Position numbers and translations under genes: made by a program. Below are positions 1 through 9,039 of a stretch of 64,000 bases of DNA, one piece after another. This DNA comes from Planctomyces sp. SH-PL62. Its GTDB lineage: Bacteria; Planctomycetota; Planctomycetia; Planctomycetales; Planctomycetaceae. Each line of letters starts with the position of its first letter. Within the stretch, counting starts at the first letter, position 1. The notes under the pieces were generated by a model that was not told where the DNA came from, did not search any database, and worked only from the letters and a program-made list of their open reading frames with translations. The stretch spans positions 1 through 64,000 of the forward strand of contig CAMDEA010000002.1 of the NCBI GenBank assembly GCA_945893045.1, written 5' to 3'.

Positions 1-2181
1 TGCGCGCACGTCGTGGACGGTGCGAAGACGATTGAAGTGCATCTCGGCGGACTGAAGTATCCGGCCGTCGTCGTCTCGTCCGATCGGATTCACGATGTCG
101 CCGTGATTCGCATCAATGCGCAGAATCTGACTCCGGTGCCTCTGACCGATTCCAACGGCGTGCAGCTTGGTCAGTCGGTGCGTGCGTTGGGCTTTCCACT
201 CTCGAATGTGCTGGGCAACAACTTGAAGGTGACGGCCGGCTCGGTGTCCGGGTTGAATCAAGAGGCGAACAGCCGCGTGTTTCAAGTCGACGCGGCGATC
301 AATCCGGGCAACAGCGGCGGGCCGATCGTCAATGAAATGGGCGAGGTGATTGGCGTCGCCAGCGCGAAGCTCGCCGGCCCGACGGTCACGAACGTCGGGC
401 TGGCTCGGCCGATCAACGATGCGAAGACGTTGCTGCTGCAAGCGGGAGCAAAGTTTGTGGCCGGCACGTCGCAGCAGAAGCTCGAAGGTCCGGCACTGGC
501 GGAGAAGGTCAGCCCGTCGGTCGCATTGGTCAGTGTCGTCGCGGGCGCAAGCGGCAATCGCATTACGCTGGCTTATGACGCTTCGTTCTCGACGTCGCAG
601 AAAGCGGCTCCCGGCAAGCGGATTCTCAACTTCTCATTTCCAAACATCGGCCGAGGTTCCGGAACGCTGACCATCGACGAGTTCGGCGAGATCGTGCAGT
701 TGACCGGCGAAGAGCAACTCCCGTTCTGTATGGGACCGGTCGGCCTGGTGGCGATCGCGCCCTTGAACCCCACCGGCCAGGCGACTTGGGGCCGCACCGA
801 ACAGACCTCGATCACGCGCATCGAACAAGACCCGAACGACCCGCTCGCGCGGATGCGGGCGCGCGGCCTGATGCGTCCGCCGTTCGGTCCCTTCGGAAAC
901 AATCGGCCGAAGGAAACTGTCTTCCCCGCGCAGGAGAGCACGACGTTCACGCTCGGCCAACAAGTCGCCGACCTGCAGTTGGTGAAGAAGAGTTATGAAC
1001 TCAGAACGCTCGACAACGTCAACAGTCCGTATCTGCAATTGAAGGGCGAGGGGGACTGGAAGTTCCATGTGAAGGACGCGATGCCGTTCTCGGCGGAACT
1101 GAAATTCGAGCTGTCTCGCAACATCGAGAACGCGACGATCCGCGTCCCGTTCCAGATGCAGTTCCTCTACACCGATCCGCAGATCATCGCCGCCGAACGC
1201 AAGGTGAATGAGGAGAAGCTGGCCGAAGTTCGGAAGCAGCAATCCAGGAAAGCGGCGGACGACATCGCGAAACTCGCGGGACCGAAGAAGGCTAAGCTCG
1301 TCCGCCGATTCGCACCCATCAGCGCGATCATCATTCCGGCCATTCATCTGACTCCGGATGGAAAGCGTGCGCTCGTCGCGACCAATGAAGGACCGGTCCA
1401 GATCTTCGATGCATCACAGGATGAACCGATTGGACAACTCGAAGGGCTGAAGCAGAACACGCAATTCCTCAGCGTTTCCGGCGACGGCAAGTTGGTCGGC
1501 GGCGGCACGCTGGCCGAGACCTGCATTTGGAATCTCGACAACCGCCAGGTGGTGCTGCAACCCAAGATCGACCGCTTCGCTCCGAGTTGCTTGACGTTCT
1601 CAGCGGACAATCAACGAGCCTACTTCGGATTCGTTTTCATTCGCTTTCAAGGTTGGGATTTGGCTTCCGGCAAACTGTTGAATGAGTGGCAGCCGCAACG
1701 TGGCAACACCAAAGCGGTGATGCTGACTCCCGACGGCAAGACCTTGATCGCGACCGACGGCCAGCAGTTGTTCCACTACGATCCGACTACCGGCAATCTG
1801 CAAAAGACTGAACCGTTGGCTCCCGGCGGCGGCAGTTATTTCCACACGCGCTTCTCGGCCGATGGCGAGCATGCCCTGTTTGTGAAAGGGCTTTCCAGTT
1901 TGGACGTGGTCGCGCTGGCCAATCCCACCCAAGCCATCAACATCGCCGTTCGTCCCGCACCCAACAACAGCATCGCAATCTCCGCCAACGGCAAGCGAGT
2001 CGCCGTCGCCGATTCGACCAACAAACAAGTCGTCGTTTGGGATGTTGAAAAGAATCAAGTCATCGATCAGTGGCCGGTGGACACCATCGCCGCACAAACC
2101 GTCGCGCTTTCGGCCGACGGCAAGTTTGTGCTGACCTGCGGCTATCACAAAGTGCTGCAACTTTGGGAAATCACTGAATAA
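1..2181 (+). CDS. Trypsin-like (HtrA-type) serine protease with C-terminal beta-propeller, 5' end outside window
   Basis: The reading frame is open from the first base, so the start lies upstream; 726 residues are visible. The protease half carries the triad: His in CAHVV at codon 3, Asp in HDVAVIRI (about codon 32) and Ser in GNSGGPI (about codon 105). That spacing fits the HtrA/DegP-like trypsin fold, in which the enzyme usually acts in the periplasm on damaged proteins. A middle region of roughly 300 residues is unassigned. From about residue 440 on there are repeated LTPDGK / VSGDGK / LSADGK segments ending in W-D or W-N, typical of WD40-like propeller blades, which probably bind protein partners or substrates. 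No PDZ domain is seen. Fusion of protease to propeller is common in Planctomycetota. The domain calls are firm; the substrate is unknown. Confidence 0.85.
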   Translation, partial: CAHVVDGAKTIEVHLGGLKYPAVVVSSDRIHDVAVIRINAQNLTPVPLTDSNGVQLGQSVRALGFPLSNVLGNNLKVTAGSVSGLNQEANSRVFQVDAAINPGNSGGPIVNEMGEVIGVASAKLAGPTVTNVGLARPINDAKTLLLQAGAKFVAGTSQQKLEGPALAEKVSPSVALVSVVAGASGNRITLAYDASFSTSQKAAPGKRILNFSFPNIGRGSGTLTIDEFGEIVQLTGEEQLPFCMGPVGLVAIAPLNPTGQATWGRTEQTSITRIEQDPNDPLARMRARGLMRPPFGPFGNNRPKETVFPAQESTTFTLGQQVADLQLVKKSYELRTLDNVNSPYLQLKGEGDWKFHVKDAMPFSAELKFELSRNIENATIRVPFQMQFLYTDPQIIAAERKVNEEKLAEVRKQQSRKAADDIAKLAGPKKAKLVRRFAPISAIIIPAIHLTPDGKRALVATNEGPVQIFDASQDEPIGQLEGLKQNTQFLSVSGDGKLVGGGTLAETCIWNLDNRQVVLQPKIDRFAPSCLTFSADNQRAYFGFVFIRFQGWDLASGKLLNEWQPQRGNTKAVMLTPDGKTLIATDGQQLFHYDPTTGNLQKTEPLAPGGGSYFHTRFSADGEHALFVKGLSSLDVVALANPTQAINIAVRPAPNNSIAISANGKRVAVADSTNKQVVVWDVEKNQVIDQWPVDTIAAQTVALSADGKFVLTCGYHKVLQLWEITE

Positions 2182-2239
2182 AGTAGACGAGTCACTCCGT
2201 GACTCGAAGATTCCGGTCACGGAGTGACCGGTCAACTTT
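2180..2239. repeat. Palindromic element, family F1 (GTAGAC-head BIME)
   Basis: Two hairpins in inverted order: GTAGAC head, GAGTCAC/GTGACTC hairpin, short spacer, then a GGTCAC/GTGACC hairpin and an inverted tail. The outer arms pair over about 24 bp with one mismatch region. It directly abuts the TAA of the protease gene. The same family recurs at 5692, 38735, 56446 and 61017. Confidence 0.85.
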
Positions 2240-2378
2240 GCTTGCGACCCAACCACGTTTTCGACCTTTAGGGTGTCGAAAAGAGGAACCCAACTCGGAG
2301 AGTCTGGCTACGAACTTCGTCGACGGCCGCTGAGTTTGTATCGCTCGTCGGCGCGGCGAGTTATTGTGTCGTCACACC

Positions 2379-3479
2379 ATGAATGACGAACCACAACCTG
2401 ATTTCTCCGCGATGAACTGGCCGTTGCTTACGGCCGATCTGCCCGGCATCGCAGGCACGTTGAAAGCTCAGCCGGCGGATTTTGAGGTCGAGGAGATTCC
2501 GGCGTATCCGCCCAGCGGCGACGGCGAGCATCTTTTCTTGTGGATCGAGAAACGCGGCGTATCGGCCGACGAGTTGACTCGGCATTTGTCGAGTTTGCTC
2601 GACATCTCGCCCGGCGACCTTGGCACTGCGGGGCTGAAAGACAAACACGCAGTGACTCGGCAGTTCGTGTCGGTGCCCCGCCGGATCGAGCCGCTGCTGC
2701 CGTCGCTTAACACCGACAACATCCGTGTGCTGAGTTCGACGCCACATAAAAACAAACTCCGCACGGGGCATCTGCACGGCAATCGTTTTCGAGTTCTCGT
2801 GCGGAACGTTGAGCCTGACGCATTAGCGAAGGCAACCGTGATTGCCGATCGCGTGCGTCTCAGCGGCCTGCCGAATTACTTCGGCTCGCAACGCTTCGGC
2901 AACAACGGCAGCACGCTGAAACAAGGCTTAAGCCTGTTGAGTGAAACAGGAGCGTCGAGTGAACAGTCTCGGAAGTCGCGTGATCGCCATCGCTCAGGCC
3001 GCCGCTTCCTGCATCGGCTGGCGTTGTCGGCGGCGCAGTCGTGGCTGTTCAACCAAGTGCTGGCCGAGCGGCTGCGCGACGGATTGCTCGACCGCGTGTT
3101 GCTCGGCGACGTGATGCAAGTCTGCGCGACCGGCGGCTTGTTCATCGCGCAGGATCTCGCGGCCGAGCAGCCTCGTTTCGATACTCATGAGACCGTCATG
3201 ACCGGACCGATGTTCGGCCCGAAGATGAAACCAACGACCGATGAACCGGCGACACGCGAGCAACGAGTGCTCGACGCCGCGCAGCTCTCGCCCGATGCCT
3301 TCCGCCGATACGGACATCTCACCGACGGCACGCGCCGCCCGCTGCTCGTCCGGCCGGACGATCTGCAAATCAGCGCGGTGCCGGACGGGTTGCTGTTCGA
3401 GTTCGCTCTGCCATCGGGCAGCTACGCGACCGTGCTGCTGCGTGAGTTCATGAAAGCGGACGGCGCGGCTGACGAGTAA
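2379..3479 (+). CDS. truD: tRNA pseudouridine(13) synthase TruD
   Basis: Converts uridine 13 of certain tRNAs (classically tRNA-Glu) to pseudouridine in the cytoplasm. The N-terminal segment PADFEVEEIPAYPPSGDGEH and the motif GLKDKHAVTRQF, whose Asp (about residue 88) is the catalytic residue, are diagnostic for TruD. NYFGSQRFG, a family-conserved segment, follows, and the length of 366 residues is normal. The ATG at 2379 is preferred over an in-frame TTG five codons upstream because the family usually starts shortly before the FxVEE segment. A stretch around residues 185-205, rich in Ser and Arg, is longer than I expect for this loop. The gene stands alone, flanked by palindromic elements on both sides. 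Confidence 0.93.
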   Translation: MNDEPQPDFSAMNWPLLTADLPGIAGTLKAQPADFEVEEIPAYPPSGDGEHLFLWIEKRGVSADELTRHLSSLLDISPGDLGTAGLKDKHAVTRQFVSVPRRIEPLLPSLNTDNIRVLSSTPHKNKLRTGHLHGNRFRVLVRNVEPDALAKATVIADRVRLSGLPNYFGSQRFGNNGSTLKQGLSLLSETGASSEQSRKSRDRHRSGRRFLHRLALSAAQSWLFNQVLAERLRDGLLDRVLLGDVMQVCATGGLFIAQDLAAEQPRFDTHETVMTGPMFGPKMKPTTDEPATREQRVLDAAQLSPDAFRRYGHLTDGTRRPLLVRPDDLQISAVPDGLLFEFALPSGSYATVLLREFMKADGAADE

Positions 3480-3500
3480 TCGTCATTCAGCATTCCACGA

Positions 3501-3614
3501 AAGTAACCCGAAGCGTCAGCGAGGGGGGTGAGCGTGAGCGACCGCTTCAGATCAGGTCAATTCACTGATCCGCATCGATCGAGCGCCCGCCCTCGCTGAC
3601 GCTTCGGGTTACTT
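3501..3614. repeat. Palindromic element, family F10 (GTAACCC head)
   Basis: A perfect 25-bp inverted repeat beginning AAGTAACCCGAAGCGTCAGC and ending with its reverse complement, with about 64 bp between the arms. It fills the truD to glutathione-peroxidase gap. Confidence 0.85.
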
Positions 3615-3705
3615 GCTTCCGATCAGCCCCGGATCGGGGATATGCTGTCCGCGCGACTGACGTGCCGCGTCCCACCGTTTCATCCCCGACCCCTGGAGAC
3701 CCACC

Positions 3706-4284
3706 ATGAAACTGTCCCTGCCTGTTCTCGCTGGTGCCGTGTTGCTCGCCGGTGTGTTCGCATCGGCCGAAGACAAAAATCCCTCCGCGAAGGTTCCGCC
3801 GCTGCTCAAGCACGAGATGAAGTCGCTGACCGGTAAGAAGGTGGACCTCGCCAAGTACAACGGCAAAGTGCTGTTGATCGTCAACGTCGCCAGCCAATGC
3901 GGAGCGACTGGGCAGTACAAGCCGCTCGAAGCCTTGCACGAAAAATACAACAAGCAGGGCTTGGCCGTGCTGGGCTTCCCGTGCAACCAATTCGGCGAAC
4001 AAGAGCCGGGCAGCGATGCCGACGTCGCCGAGTTCTGCCAGAAAAACTACGGCGTCAAGTTCGATATGTTTTCGAAGATTGACGTCAACGGCGAGAAGGC
4101 CGCTCCGCTGTTTAAGCAACTCACCTCGAAAGAATCGCTGGCTAAGGATGCCGGCCCTGTAAGCTGGAATTTCGAGAAGTTCCTCGTCAGCAAAGAAGGC
4201 AAAGTCGTCGCTCGATTCCGCACCGGCGTCGAACCGGACGACGCAGAAGTCGTCAAGGCGGTGGAAGCTGAGTTGGCGAAGTAG
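3706..4284 (+). CDS. Glutathione peroxidase family protein, exported
   Basis: Thiol-dependent peroxidase that reduces hydroperoxides; bacterial members often use thioredoxin rather than glutathione. NVASQCGAT carries the peroxidatic Cys (residue 65; many animal enzymes have selenocysteine here). FPCNQFG and WNFEKFL complete the Cys-Gln-Trp-Asn active-site signature. Residues 1-21 look like a signal peptide (MKLSLPVLAGAVLLAGVFAS), so it probably works outside the cytoplasm. A GGAG lies about 8 nt before the ATG. Length of 192 fits a GPx plus signal peptide. No operon partner is evident. Confidence 0.92.
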   Translation: MKLSLPVLAGAVLLAGVFASAEDKNPSAKVPPLLKHEMKSLTGKKVDLAKYNGKVLLIVNVASQCGATGQYKPLEALHEKYNKQGLAVLGFPCNQFGEQEPGSDADVAEFCQKNYGVKFDMFSKIDVNGEKAAPLFKQLTSKESLAKDAGPVSWNFEKFLVSKEGKVVARFRTGVEPDDAEVVKAVEAELAK

Positions 4285-4384
4285 TCACCATCACCAGAAG
4301 CTCGGCAGTTTGAAAATGCCGGGCTTCTTCACACTCGGTGAGGGTCTTCTGACTCCGCCGCTCGTCCGACCAGAGGTCTCTCGT

Positions 4385-4726
4385 ATGCGATACGTCATCG
4401 CCGCAGTTGTTTCGATCCTGATCCTTGCCAGTGGCGCGGGCTGGTATCGTCAACTGCGTGAGAGCATCAAAGACGATTTTCGAGCCGACTTTCAACGAGC
4501 CAAGGAAGCCGGAGACTTGCCGCCAGAGATGCAGAACCTCGACTTCGAGACCGTCTGGCAGGGAGGCTTCGGAAGCGAGGTTTCGTCGGAAACGATGAGA
4601 AAAATTACCACCACGCAGGCACTGCGAGGGCTCTGGTACGTGTGGGTCATTCTCGTCTGCGGCATTGCCTTCGGCATCGCACATTGGATGAGTCCGCAAC
4701 CACATCAGCAGGAGTCGCAGCCATGA
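4385..4726 (+). CDS. Hypothetical small membrane protein
   Basis: Not recognised. The product is 113 residues, with one hydrophobic segment at the N terminus (RYVIAAVVSILILASGAGW) and a second near the C terminus (LWYVWVILVCGIAFGIAHW). A charged stretch of about 60 residues between them is probably extracytoplasmic. The ATG at 4385 is chosen because it begins directly before the first membrane segment; an earlier in-frame ATG would add 25 residues that look non-coding. Its TGA overlaps the next start (ATGA), so it is translationally coupled to the PSCyt1/DUF1549/DUF1553 gene. Confidence 0.6.
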   Translation: MRYVIAAVVSILILASGAGWYRQLRESIKDDFRADFQRAKEAGDLPPEMQNLDFETVWQGGFGSEVSSETMRKITTTQALRGLWYVWVILVCGIAFGIAHWMSPQPHQQESQP

Positions 4727-7700
4727 CGACGATCACACAACGTCGCCTGCTGGTTCTAATCGGTATGGGCGTCGCCGCTCTCATCGGATGGCCTCGCGAG
4801 CAGGCCGACTCACAAGACTCACCGACGCCCGATGCGGCGTCCATCGAGTTCTTCACAACGAAAGTGAAGCCGCTGCTGGAGACTCGCTGCTTCGAGTGTC
4901 ACGGGCCAGAGGCGAAGAAACTCAAAGGCGGGCTGAGTCTCGCGTCGCGGGCGGATGTCTTACGCGGCGGCGATTCCGGTGCGGCGATTGTGCCGGGGAA
5001 GCCAGCGGAAAGTTTGCTCGTCAAGGCGATCAATTACGTCGATTTCGAGATGCCTCCCAAGTCGCGTCTGCCCGAAGGGGAAGTCGCGATCCTCACCGAA
5101 TGGGTCAAACGCGGCGCGCCGTGGAGCGCCGGCAAGGACGATCCTTCTCGCGACCTCAAGCCCGAAGCATTCCCACTAGCGGAACGCAAAACGAAACATT
5201 GGGCCTGGAAGTCGATCGCGCATAACGAGCCGCCGAAAGTACGTCAGCCTTTCCAGGCGGACCCGAACGTGAACCCGGCCACATTTCGCGACTCGGATGC
5301 CATCGACCAATTCGTTCTCTCGAAACTCGAAGAGCACGGCCTGACTCACGCTCCCGCCACCGATCGCCGCACGTTGCTCCGTCGAGTTTACTTCGCCCTC
5401 ATCGGTCTCCCACCAACTCCCGCCGAGGCCGATGAATTCGTCGCCGACAAAGCTCCGACTCGCGAGGCACTCGCGCGCGTCGTGGACCGCTTGCTCGACT
5501 CGCCGCACTTTGGAGAACGCTGGACGCGGCATTGGCTCGATTTGGTGCGCTACGCTGAGACGCTCGGTCATGAATTCGATTACCCGCTCGCCCACGCGCA
5601 TCAGTACCGCGACTACGTGATCCGCGCGCTCAACGCCGATGTGCCGTATGACCGGTTTGTGGTCGAGCACGTCGCAGGGGATTTGCTCAACGTAGCCGAC
5701 TCACTCCGTGAGTCGGATTCCCGGTCACGGAGTGACCGGTCTACGATGGCCGCCCGCCTTCACCCGACTGATGGCTACAACGAATCGCTTATCGCCACCG
5801 GCTTCTGGTTTCTTGGCGAGGACAAGCACGCACCCGTCGATGCGAAAGCCGAACAAGCCGCGCGGATCGACAATCAACTCGACGTCTTCTCGAAGACGTT
5901 CCTCGGTTTGACGGTCGCCTGCGCGCGATGCCACGACCACAAGTTCGACCCGATTCGGACGATGGACTACTACGCGCTCGCCGGGTTCATGCAGAGTTCA
6001 CGGCGGCAGACGGCGTATCTCGATCCGCATGGCAAGATCGACGCGGCCGTCGCGGAGATTCAGCGCTCGCGCGCTGGCGAGCGGGGCGGCGTCAGCCCAC
6101 CGGTGAATCGAGACAACGCGAAGACAACCGGGGGGCTGACGCCCGCCCGCTCGCCTGAGCTCAGTAAGTACCTGCTCGCCGCGTACCAAGTCATGCACGG
6201 AACGCCGAAGCCAAAGGATGCGAAAGACGCTCAGCAAGGACAGCGGCCGGACGAACTCTTTGAGGACTTCGAGTCCGACACGTTTGCCAAATGGAAAGTC
6301 CAAGGCTCGGCGTTCGAGCGTGGGCCGACCGAGGGGACGCCATCCGGTCAGATGCCGGTCAGCGGGTTTGAAGGCAAGCGGTTGCTGGACTCCTGGAACG
6401 GCAGTGACGAGCACACCGGCAAGCTCACATCGCAGCCGTTCGTGATTCGACATCGCACCATCAAGTTCCTGATCGGCGGCGGCAAGCATCCCAGTGAGAC
6501 CTGCTTCAATCTGAAAGTCGGCGACAAGGTCGTGCAGACCGCCACCGGCAAGAACAACGAGCGGCTCGAACCGATGGTTTGGGATGTGTCGCAATGGCAC
6601 GAGAAAGAGGCGGTGCTGGAGGTCGTCGATTCGCGCAAAGGAGGCTGGGGACACATCAACTTGGATCAGATCGTCTTCAGCGACGCGGGCGACGCTTTGA
6701 TCACGAAACGCCCCATCGTCACCGTCGCCGGAGAAATGGAACTGAACGCGATCAGCCTCGCGCAAGTCGTGCAGCTCCTGCAAAGTGACGAGGTCCGTCA
6801 GCCGACGCATCCTTTCTGGGTATGGCATGAGTTCAGTTCGCGTCCGCTCGACCCCAAGCCCGAAGCGTTTGACGCCCGGAAGCGAGAACTTGCACAACGC
6901 CTCTCCGCCGAACAAAAACGCGCCGAGGAATCGGCCGCGAAGACGGAACTGAATGAAGATTTCTCGTCAGCCAGATTCGTTGACTTGCAACATCCGGCCG
7001 ATGGCCGATGGCTGATGGCTGATGGCCGTTATCCCAAATCGTCGAAAGGACAGGATCACAGCCGACTGCCATCAGCCACCAGCCATCAGCCGGACAAATT
7101 CTGGTTCGCCACCGGCTGGAGTTTCGGCAACGGCCCGAATGCGGACGGCATCGCTCACAGCGGCGAGTTATCTCCGAAGCTGCGCGGCGTGTTGCGGTCG
7201 CCGACGTTCACGATTACGCAACCGCAAATCCTGTATCGAGTCGCCGGTAAGAACGCGCGCATTCGACTGGTCCTCGACGGCTATCAGATGATGGACTTCA
7301 GCGGCCTGTTGTTCGGCGGCACGACGTTCGAGGTCAACACCGACGGAAAGTGGATTTGGTATCGCCAGGCGGGCGATCTGCAAAACCATTTGGGCCGACG
7401 AGCTTACATCGAACTGATCGACGACGGTGATGGTTGGATCGCCTGCGACGAAATCCGTTTCACGAACGGCGGTCCGGAGCCAATCACGCCGCCGCATCTC
7501 AGTCACGCGAAACTGCTGGCCGATCCGTCGATCAAATCGGTGAACGATTTGGCGAATGCCCTGACACGTCTTGGCGAGCGGGGTGGCGTCAGCCCCCCGG
7601 TGGATCGACTGCTCGCCGAGACAACCGGGAGGCTGATCCGCCTTGGCGGACCCCGCTCGCCTGAGTCAGAGGTTTCGATTCCCGAACCGATGCGTGCCAT

Positions 7701-8745
7701 CGCGATCTGCGACGGCAATGCGGTGGATGAGCACATCTTCATTCGGGGCAATCACAAAAACCTCGGCCCGGAAGTCGGGCGGCGGAATCTGGAAGCGCTC
7801 GACGGCATCGACCAACCGATCGTTGATCGCGAACCAGGCAGCGGCCGTTTGCCGTTGGCGCTGCGATTGATTGATGCGAAGTCGAATCCATTCGTCCCGC
7901 GAGTCGCGGTGAACCGCGTCTGGTACCACCTCTTCGGCCGGGGCATCGTCGAGTCGGTCGATAACTTCGGCGCGCTCGGCAAGGAACCGACGCATCCGGA
8001 ACTGCTCGATCATCTCGCCGAATCATTCGTCGCCGACGGCTGGTCGCTGAAGCGCTTGATCCGCCGCATCGTCCTGACAAACGCTTGGCAACAGTCGAGT
8101 GAACCGCCATCGCCGGAACTGGCGACGAAGACCAATGAACTCGATCCGCAGAACCTGTGGCTGCACCGCGCTCCGATCCATCGTCTCGAAGGGGAAGCGA
8201 TTCGCGATTCGATGCTGTTGATCGCCGGCCGGCTGGACCGCAAGAGCCTCGGCCCGTCGGTGCCGGTCCATCTGACGCCGTTCATGCAAGGCCGAGGCCG
8301 GCCCGGCAACAGCGGGCCGCTCGACGGTGAAGGGCGACGCAGCCTCTACACGTCGATCAATCGCAATTTCCTGTCTCCGATGATGCTGGCCTTCGACACG
8401 CCGATCCCGTTCACGACCATTGGCCGCCGAAACGTCAGCAACGTTCCGGCTCAAGCGCTGATCCTGATGAATGACCTGTTCGTCCTCGACATGTCCAAAC
8501 ACTGGGCCGAACGTTCGTTGAAGGAACAGCCCGACCTCACGCCGGAGCAACGCATCGAGCGGCTGTATTTCGATGCCTTCACCCGCTCGCCAACCGCTGC
8601 CGAACAAGCGGACGATCTCACATTCCTGAGCGAGCAAGCCAAGTCGTACAACCTTCCGGCCGATCGCTGGAGCAAACACCCTCAAGTCTGGACCGACCTC
8701 TGCCATGTGCTGTTCAATGTCAAAGAGTTCGTGTTCGTGAAATGA
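4723..8745 (+). CDS. PSCyt1 / DUF1549 / DUF1553 planctomycete cytochrome-type protein carrying in-frame palindromic insertions
   Basis: 1340 residues, exported. After a hydrophobic N terminus comes a PSCyt1 haem domain with RCFECHG (CxxCH, residues 56-60). DUF1549 follows (IDQFVLSKLEEHGL to ERWTRHWLDLVRYAE), then two beta-sandwich segments (LFEDFESDTFAKWKV to GGWGHINLDQIVF, and a second around residues 745-920), and DUF1553 at the C terminus (NPFVPRVAVNRVWYHLFGRG). These proteins are usually encoded beside DUF1501 proteins, as here, and are linked to degradation of complex polysaccharides, but no reaction is established. The protein contains four translated palindromic elements near residues 324-341, 452-478, 759-790 and 951-980, plus a half element near 173-183. 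The ATG at 4723 overlaps the upstream stop; in-frame starts further upstream lie inside the previous gene. Confidence 0.92.
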   Translation: MTTITQRRLLVLIGMGVAALIGWPREQADSQDSPTPDAASIEFFTTKVKPLLETRCFECHGPEAKKLKGGLSLASRADVLRGGDSGAAIVPGKPAESLLVKAINYVDFEMPPKSRLPEGEVAILTEWVKRGAPWSAGKDDPSRDLKPEAFPLAERKTKHWAWKSIAHNEPPKVRQPFQADPNVNPATFRDSDAIDQFVLSKLEEHGLTHAPATDRRTLLRRVYFALIGLPPTPAEADEFVADKAPTREALARVVDRLLDSPHFGERWTRHWLDLVRYAETLGHEFDYPLAHAHQYRDYVIRALNADVPYDRFVVEHVAGDLLNVADSLRESDSRSRSDRSTMAARLHPTDGYNESLIATGFWFLGEDKHAPVDAKAEQAARIDNQLDVFSKTFLGLTVACARCHDHKFDPIRTMDYYALAGFMQSSRRQTAYLDPHGKIDAAVAEIQRSRAGERGGVSPPVNRDNAKTTGGLTPARSPELSKYLLAAYQVMHGTPKPKDAKDAQQGQRPDELFEDFESDTFAKWKVQGSAFERGPTEGTPSGQMPVSGFEGKRLLDSWNGSDEHTGKLTSQPFVIRHRTIKFLIGGGKHPSETCFNLKVGDKVVQTATGKNNERLEPMVWDVSQWHEKEAVLEVVDSRKGGWGHINLDQIVFSDAGDALITKRPIVTVAGEMELNAISLAQVVQLLQSDEVRQPTHPFWVWHEFSSRPLDPKPEAFDARKRELAQRLSAEQKRAEESAAKTELNEDFSSARFVDLQHPADGRWLMADGRYPKSSKGQDHSRLPSATSHQPDKFWFATGWSFGNGPNADGIAHSGELSPKLRGVLRSPTFTITQPQILYRVAGKNARIRLVLDGYQMMDFSGLLFGGTTFEVNTDGKWIWYRQAGDLQNHLGRRAYIELIDDGDGWIACDEIRFTNGGPEPITPPHLSHAKLLADPSIKSVNDLANALTRLGERGGVSPPVDRLLAETTGRLIRLGGPRSPESEVSIPEPMRAIAICDGNAVDEHIFIRGNHKNLGPEVGRRNLEALDGIDQPIVDREPGSGRLPLALRLIDAKSNPFVPRVAVNRVWYHLFGRGIVESVDNFGALGKEPTHPELLDHLAESFVADGWSLKRLIRRIVLTNAWQQSSEPPSPELATKTNELDPQNLWLHRAPIHRLEGEAIRDSMLLIAGRLDRKSLGPSVPVHLTPFMQGRGRPGNSGPLDGEGRRSLYTSINRNFLSPMMLAFDTPIPFTTIGRRNVSNVPAQALILMNDLFVLDMSKHWAERSLKEQPDLTPEQRIERLYFDAFTRSPTAAEQADDLTFLSEQAKSYNLPADRWSKHPQVWTDLCHVLFNVKEFVFVK
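5239..5270. repeat. Half palindromic element, family F4, inside the DUF1549/DUF1553 gene
   Basis: About 32 nt starting GTACGTCAGCCTTTCCAGG, nearly identical to the left halves of the elements at 10823 and 20245. Only one half is present. It is translated as VRQPFQADPN in a linker just before the DUF1549 domain. Confidence 0.55.
5692..5744. repeat. Palindromic element, family F1, translated in frame
   Basis: GTAGCC head, GACTCACTCCGTGAGTC hairpin, then CCGGTCACGGAGTGACCGG and TCTAC. It sits inside the open frame and is read as DSLRESDSRSRSDRS, in the loop between the DUF1549 segment VEHVAGDLL and the conserved NESLIATGFW. Confidence 0.85.
6076..6155. repeat. Palindromic element, family F2, translated in frame
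   Basis: Left arm GGCGAGCGGGGCGGCGTCAG and right arm its near reverse complement ending CGCTCGCC. Read in frame as GERGGVSPPV...TTGGLTPARSPE. Confidence 0.88.
6998..7091. repeat. Palindromic element of GATGGCTGATGGC / GCCATCAGCC type, translated in frame
   Basis: The left arm is built from short ATGGCYGATGGC units and the right arm from GCCATCAGCC units, about 45 nt apart. Read in frame as ADGRWLMADGRYP...LPSATSHQPD between two beta-sandwich segments. Confidence 0.7.
7573..7661. repeat. Palindromic element, family F2, second in-frame copy
   Basis: Same arms and the same reading frame as the copy at 6076, giving GERGGVSPPVDR and GGPRSPES. It lies 1.5 kb from its sibling in the same gene. Confidence 0.85.
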
Positions 8746-8790
8746 GTTGGAGAGCGCCGTCCCGCGCAGCGAGTCGAAATGGAGCAAATC

Positions 8791-9039
8791 ATGAGTTCGT
8801 CAGAATTGCTGAATGCTGTCTTACAGCTTCCTCCCAAGGATCGGCAGGAACTGGTCTATTCGGCGTGGAAGAGTCTAGATGCGGAGATCCTCTCGGAATT
8901 CGAGGACTTGGAATCGTCCGCGTTCGCCGAAGAGATCGAGCGCCGCTTGGATGAAGCGGCAAACAATCGCAGTTCGCTCTGCGATGGCGAGGAAGTGCTC
9001 CGCGAGGCTCGGAAACTCGTGGGGCAAAAGTCATGTTGA
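8791..9039 (+). CDS. Putative addiction-module antitoxin (TIGR02574-like)
   Basis: 82 residues. The N-terminal half SSSELLNAVLQLPPKDRQELVYSAWKSL matches the short antitoxin family in which a LxLPxxERxxL helix precedes an acidic linker and a C-terminal toxin-binding segment (RRLDEAANNRSSLCDGEEVL). Such proteins neutralise ParE/RelE-type toxins and repress their own operon. The ATG at 8791 is preferred over the one at 8779 because GGAG sits 6 nt upstream. It overlaps the toxin reading frame by 7 nt, as expected for a two-gene module. Its toxin is broken, so the antitoxin is probably an orphan. Confidence 0.78.
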   Translation: MSSSELLNAVLQLPPKDRQELVYSAWKSLDAEILSEFEDLESSAFAEEIERRLDEAANNRSSLCDGEEVLREARKLVGQKSC

